The notes under the pieces are model-generated. The model was given only the letters and a program-made list of their open reading frames with translations, was not told the origin of the DNA and ran no database searches. From assembly GCA_014523595.1 (NCBI GenBank), contig JAATVN010000038.1, positions 1 to 6,809 of the forward strand: a stretch of DNA of 6,809 nt, in the 5' to 3' direction. The stretch comes from Nitrososphaerales archaeon TH5888. GTDB taxonomy: Archaea; Thermoproteota; Nitrososphaeria; Nitrososphaerales; Nitrososphaeraceae. Below, piece after piece: positions 5,353-6,809 of the stretch (position 1 is the first letter of the stretch; every line of letters begins with the position of its first letter). A program made the translations under genes and the position numbers.

Positions 5353-5556
5353 CTAATAGGAATGTTTCTCACTTTTGTGTTGTTTAAGAGAAGGATATTT
5401 TGAAAATGTACATTTACATTTGTCACACTGCCATTGATGTTCGCGAGCTTTAGTGAAATTATCATACTTGATATCTTCCTTCACATACATCATAGTTTTA
5501 TAGTCGTACTTGGCTGGATTGTAATTCAATTTGTACTTTATTGAATTTATTCGCAC
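5353..5556 (-). CDS. Single C2H2 zinc-finger protein
   Basis: The protein has 67 residues. The start is the GTG at 5556, because no ATG or TTG lies upstream before a stop and a TATA box is well placed. Later ATGs at codons 22 and 23 remain possible. The C-terminal part (44-65) is a textbook C2H2 finger: C44-x2-C47-x3-F51-x5-L57-x2-H60-x4-H65 (QCDKCKCTFSKYPSLKQH). The N-terminal half is rich in Lys and Tyr with no clear fold. Single-finger proteins of this kind occur in archaea, including Nitrososphaerota, and likely bind DNA, RNA or protein partners; no target is known. It is divergent from the phosphoribosyltransferase gene, with 160 bp between the two starts. Confidence 0.8.
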   Translation of the reverse strand: MRINSIKYKLNYNPAKYDYKTMMYVKEDIKYDNFTKAREHQWQCDKCKCTFSKYPSLKQHKSEKHSY

Positions 5557-5581
5557 TTCTAACTTAATGGTACAATATGTA

Positions 5582-5592
5582 CTTTATATTTC
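5582..5592 (-). promoter_or_regulatory. TATA box of the zinc-finger gene
   Basis: The minus strand reads GAAATATAAAG, centred about 31 nt upstream of the GTG, predicting a leader of about 6 nt. On the plus strand the same bases give CTTTATAT, which also matches the archaeal box. Orientation is decided here by the neighbouring start codon. Confidence 0.45.
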
Positions 5593-5676
5593 AATATGTT
5601 ACTGAATATAGGATTTTAATATAAAAATAATTTATAACTTTTCACCTATTAAATCATTGCGTATATTGTTGAAAAG

Positions 5677-5684
5677 ACTTATAG
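5677..5684 (+). promoter_or_regulatory. TATA box of the phosphoribosyltransferase gene
   Basis: The sequence ACTTATAG is preceded by AAAAG, resembling the ferritin gene's AAGACTTTTATAG. Its centre is about 36 nt before the ATG, so the leader would be about 11 nt. An AT-rich stretch nearer the ATG (GATTATATC) is too close to serve. Confidence 0.45.
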
Positions 5685-5716
5685 CAAAATAGATAGATTA
5701 TATCATATATTTTCCT

Positions 5717-6397
5717 ATGCCAACTGAAAATAATTCCGTTACAAGATTCAAAGATAGAGAACATGCAGCAGAGCTTCTAATATCCAAACTAAATAATGAG
5801 CTTAAAGATGAAAATCCCAAAGAGATAGTAGTTTTTGGAATTCCACGTGGAGGAGTGATATTGGCATATACGATTTATAAGAACAGATCTGCAATTTATT
5901 TTGATATTGTAATACCTCGTAAACTGGGAGCTCCGAACAACAAGGAACTTGGCATAGGAGCAATAATGGATAAGGATACTGTTTATCTTAATGAATATGT
6001 AGTAAAGGCTTTGAGAGTTCCGCAAGATTATATAGAGACAGAAAAGTTGTCACAAATCCGAGAAATTGGTCGTAGAAACTTACTCTACAGACCAAAAAAA
6101 GAATACAATATAAGGAATAAAACCGTTATTCTTGTGGATGATGGTGCAGCCACAGGAGCCACGCTTGTGGTTTCTGCAAGGTGGATAAGAAAGAGCAAAC
6201 CAAAAAAGATAATAATTGCGATCCCAGTAGCGCCTAATGAAACTGTCGAGCTCTTGAAAAATGAGGTGGATCAAGTGGTGACAATACTGATACCCCCTAC
6301 TAGTAATTTTACTTCGGTTGCTCAATTCTATGACAACTTTGAAGAAATAACTGATGACAAAGTAGTAAAGATTATGAAGGAAATGAACCCAATGTAA
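5717..6397 (+). CDS. Predicted phosphoribosyltransferase (COG1926 type)
   Basis: The protein has 226 residues, the usual length of this family. The PRPP-binding loop is clear at 136-149 (TVILVDDGAATGAT: four hydrophobics, two Asp, then small residues). Other family-like segments are VVFGIPRGGVILA (38-50), IPRKLGAPNNKELGIGA (66-82) and FTSVAQFYDNFEEITDD (198-214). The fold is that of type I phosphoribosyltransferases, which move the ribose-phosphate of PRPP to or from a base. The base used by COG1926 proteins is unknown to me. It is cytoplasmic, with no signal or membrane helix. The gene is monocistronic and starts at ATG 5717 behind its own TATA box. It diverges from the zinc-finger gene and converges on nuoN. 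No residue of the PRPP loop is missing. Confidence 0.88.
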   Translation: MPTENNSVTRFKDREHAAELLISKLNNELKDENPKEIVVFGIPRGGVILAYTIYKNRSAIYFDIVIPRKLGAPNNKELGIGAIMDKDTVYLNEYVVKALRVPQDYIETEKLSQIREIGRRNLLYRPKKEYNIRNKTVILVDDGAATGATLVVSARWIRKSKPKKIIIAIPVAPNETVELLKNEVDQVVTILIPPTSNFTSVAQFYDNFEEITDDKVVKIMKEMNPM

Positions 6398-6428
6398 AAA
6401 CTTGAGCGATTACTTGCTTACTATTTAC

Positions 6429-6435
6429 TTTTTTT
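6429..6435 (+). terminator. T7 terminator of the phosphoribosyltransferase gene
   Basis: A T7 run within CTTTTTTTAC lies about 32 nt past the TAA of the phosphoribosyltransferase gene. It separates that gene from the convergent nuoN end. Confidence 0.5.
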
Positions 6436-6464
6436 ACATGATGGTTATTGCGTCACTAACACAG

Positions 6465-6809
6465 TTATTTTAGAGGAACGGCGGGTAATACTGCGGTAAG
6501 TTGAGAAAGATTTGGTACTGAGTTTGTAGCAAATTCCAAGATTGGTGCATGCCATATACCAAAACCAACCATGAATATCATTGCAAAAATGAGTACTGCG
6601 GCCATCGCTCTTGGCTCTTTGACTTTGGTTGTATCAGGCGAATCTTCCATGTACATTTTTCTCATAATCCATGCATAATATCCAAGTGATAGGGCACTGT
6701 TCAAAACCCCAGCAATAGCCAAGTAAGGTCCCCACCAAACTTCGGGTCCAGTAACAATTGCCGAATTAAATAATACTAGTTTACTCCAAAAACCATTGAG
6801 AGGCGGGAC
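6465..6809 (-). CDS. nuoN: NADH-quinone oxidoreductase subunit N-like, C-terminal part
   Basis: The reading frame is open to the window edge, so only the last 114 codons are seen. The first visible residues are VPPLNGFWSKLVLFNSAI, the conserved antiporter-like segment PPLxGFWxK of Complex I membrane subunits. A transmembrane helix follows (YLAIAGVLNSALSLGYYAW) with the RKMY junction typical of NuoN. Next come a charged loop (EDSPDTTKVKEP) and a last helix (MAAVLIFAMIFMVGFGIW). The subunit lies in the cytoplasmic membrane and helps couple electron transfer to proton movement. Other nuo genes would be expected beyond the right edge. NuoN is preferred over NuoL or NuoM by the short C-terminus and the YYAWIMRKMY pattern. 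A TTG at 6722 lies inside the conserved region and is not the start. Confidence 0.85.
   Translation of the reverse strand, partial: VPPLNGFWSKLVLFNSAIVTGPEVWWGPYLAIAGVLNSALSLGYYAWIMRKMYMEDSPDTTKVKEPRAMAAVLIFAMIFMVGFGIWHAPILEFATNSVPNLSQLTAVLPAVPLK

Noticed and set aside
5789..6325. Minus-strand ORFs inside the phosphoribosyltransferase
   Set aside because: They are antisense to an intact COG1926-type enzyme, with low-quality composition.

Overview
The window looks like a chromosomal piece from an ammonia-oxidizing archaeon of the Nitrososphaerota (Thaumarchaeota), probably the Nitrososphaera/Nitrosocosmicus side. This is inferred from several things seen together: AT-rich DNA, T-run terminators, TATA boxes about 25 nt before start codons with leaderless or very short leaders, a DPSL-type thiol ferritin, a single C2H2 zinc-finger protein, secreted N-glycosylation-sequon-rich proteins, and a NuoN-like Complex I subunit. 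No database search was possible, so the genus is a guess.

Left part (1-2300). A minus-strand membrane protein (391-990) carries a near-perfect 25-residue tandem duplication. Its stop codon is followed at once, in another frame, by an unlisted 62-codon stretch (222-410) encoding a second transmembrane helix. Together they read like one two-pass membrane protein split by a frameshift, or two coupled genes. A gene-poor gap (1012-1712) holds GC-richer islands, inverted repeats and a 40-residue ORF. A secreted Met/His-rich hypothetical protein (1713-2300, minus) follows.

Middle (2301-3828). A small plus-strand gene broken by apparent frameshifts (2449-2719) ends at a strong T8 terminator. It precedes an intact leaderless DPSL ferritin (2875-3465, plus). 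The DPSL gene converges on a small minus-strand ORF (3560-3757) and on the next gene.

Right part (3829-6809). A secreted glucose/sorbosone dehydrogenase-type beta-propeller protein (3829-5118, minus) is followed by a C2H2 zinc-finger protein (5353-5556, minus). The zinc-finger gene is divergent from a COG1926-type phosphoribosyltransferase (5717-6397, plus). The 3' end of a nuoN-like gene (6465-6809, minus) runs off the window.

The genes do not form an obvious operon. Nearly every one has its own promoter, and strands alternate. I see no CRISPR array, tRNA, rRNA, insertion sequence or defence system. The most interesting signals are the split repeat-bearing membrane protein, the broken gene with a T6 slip point, the structured GC island, and the Cys-Met-Cys motif in the beta-propeller enzyme. 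None of these amounts to a demonstrated new system.
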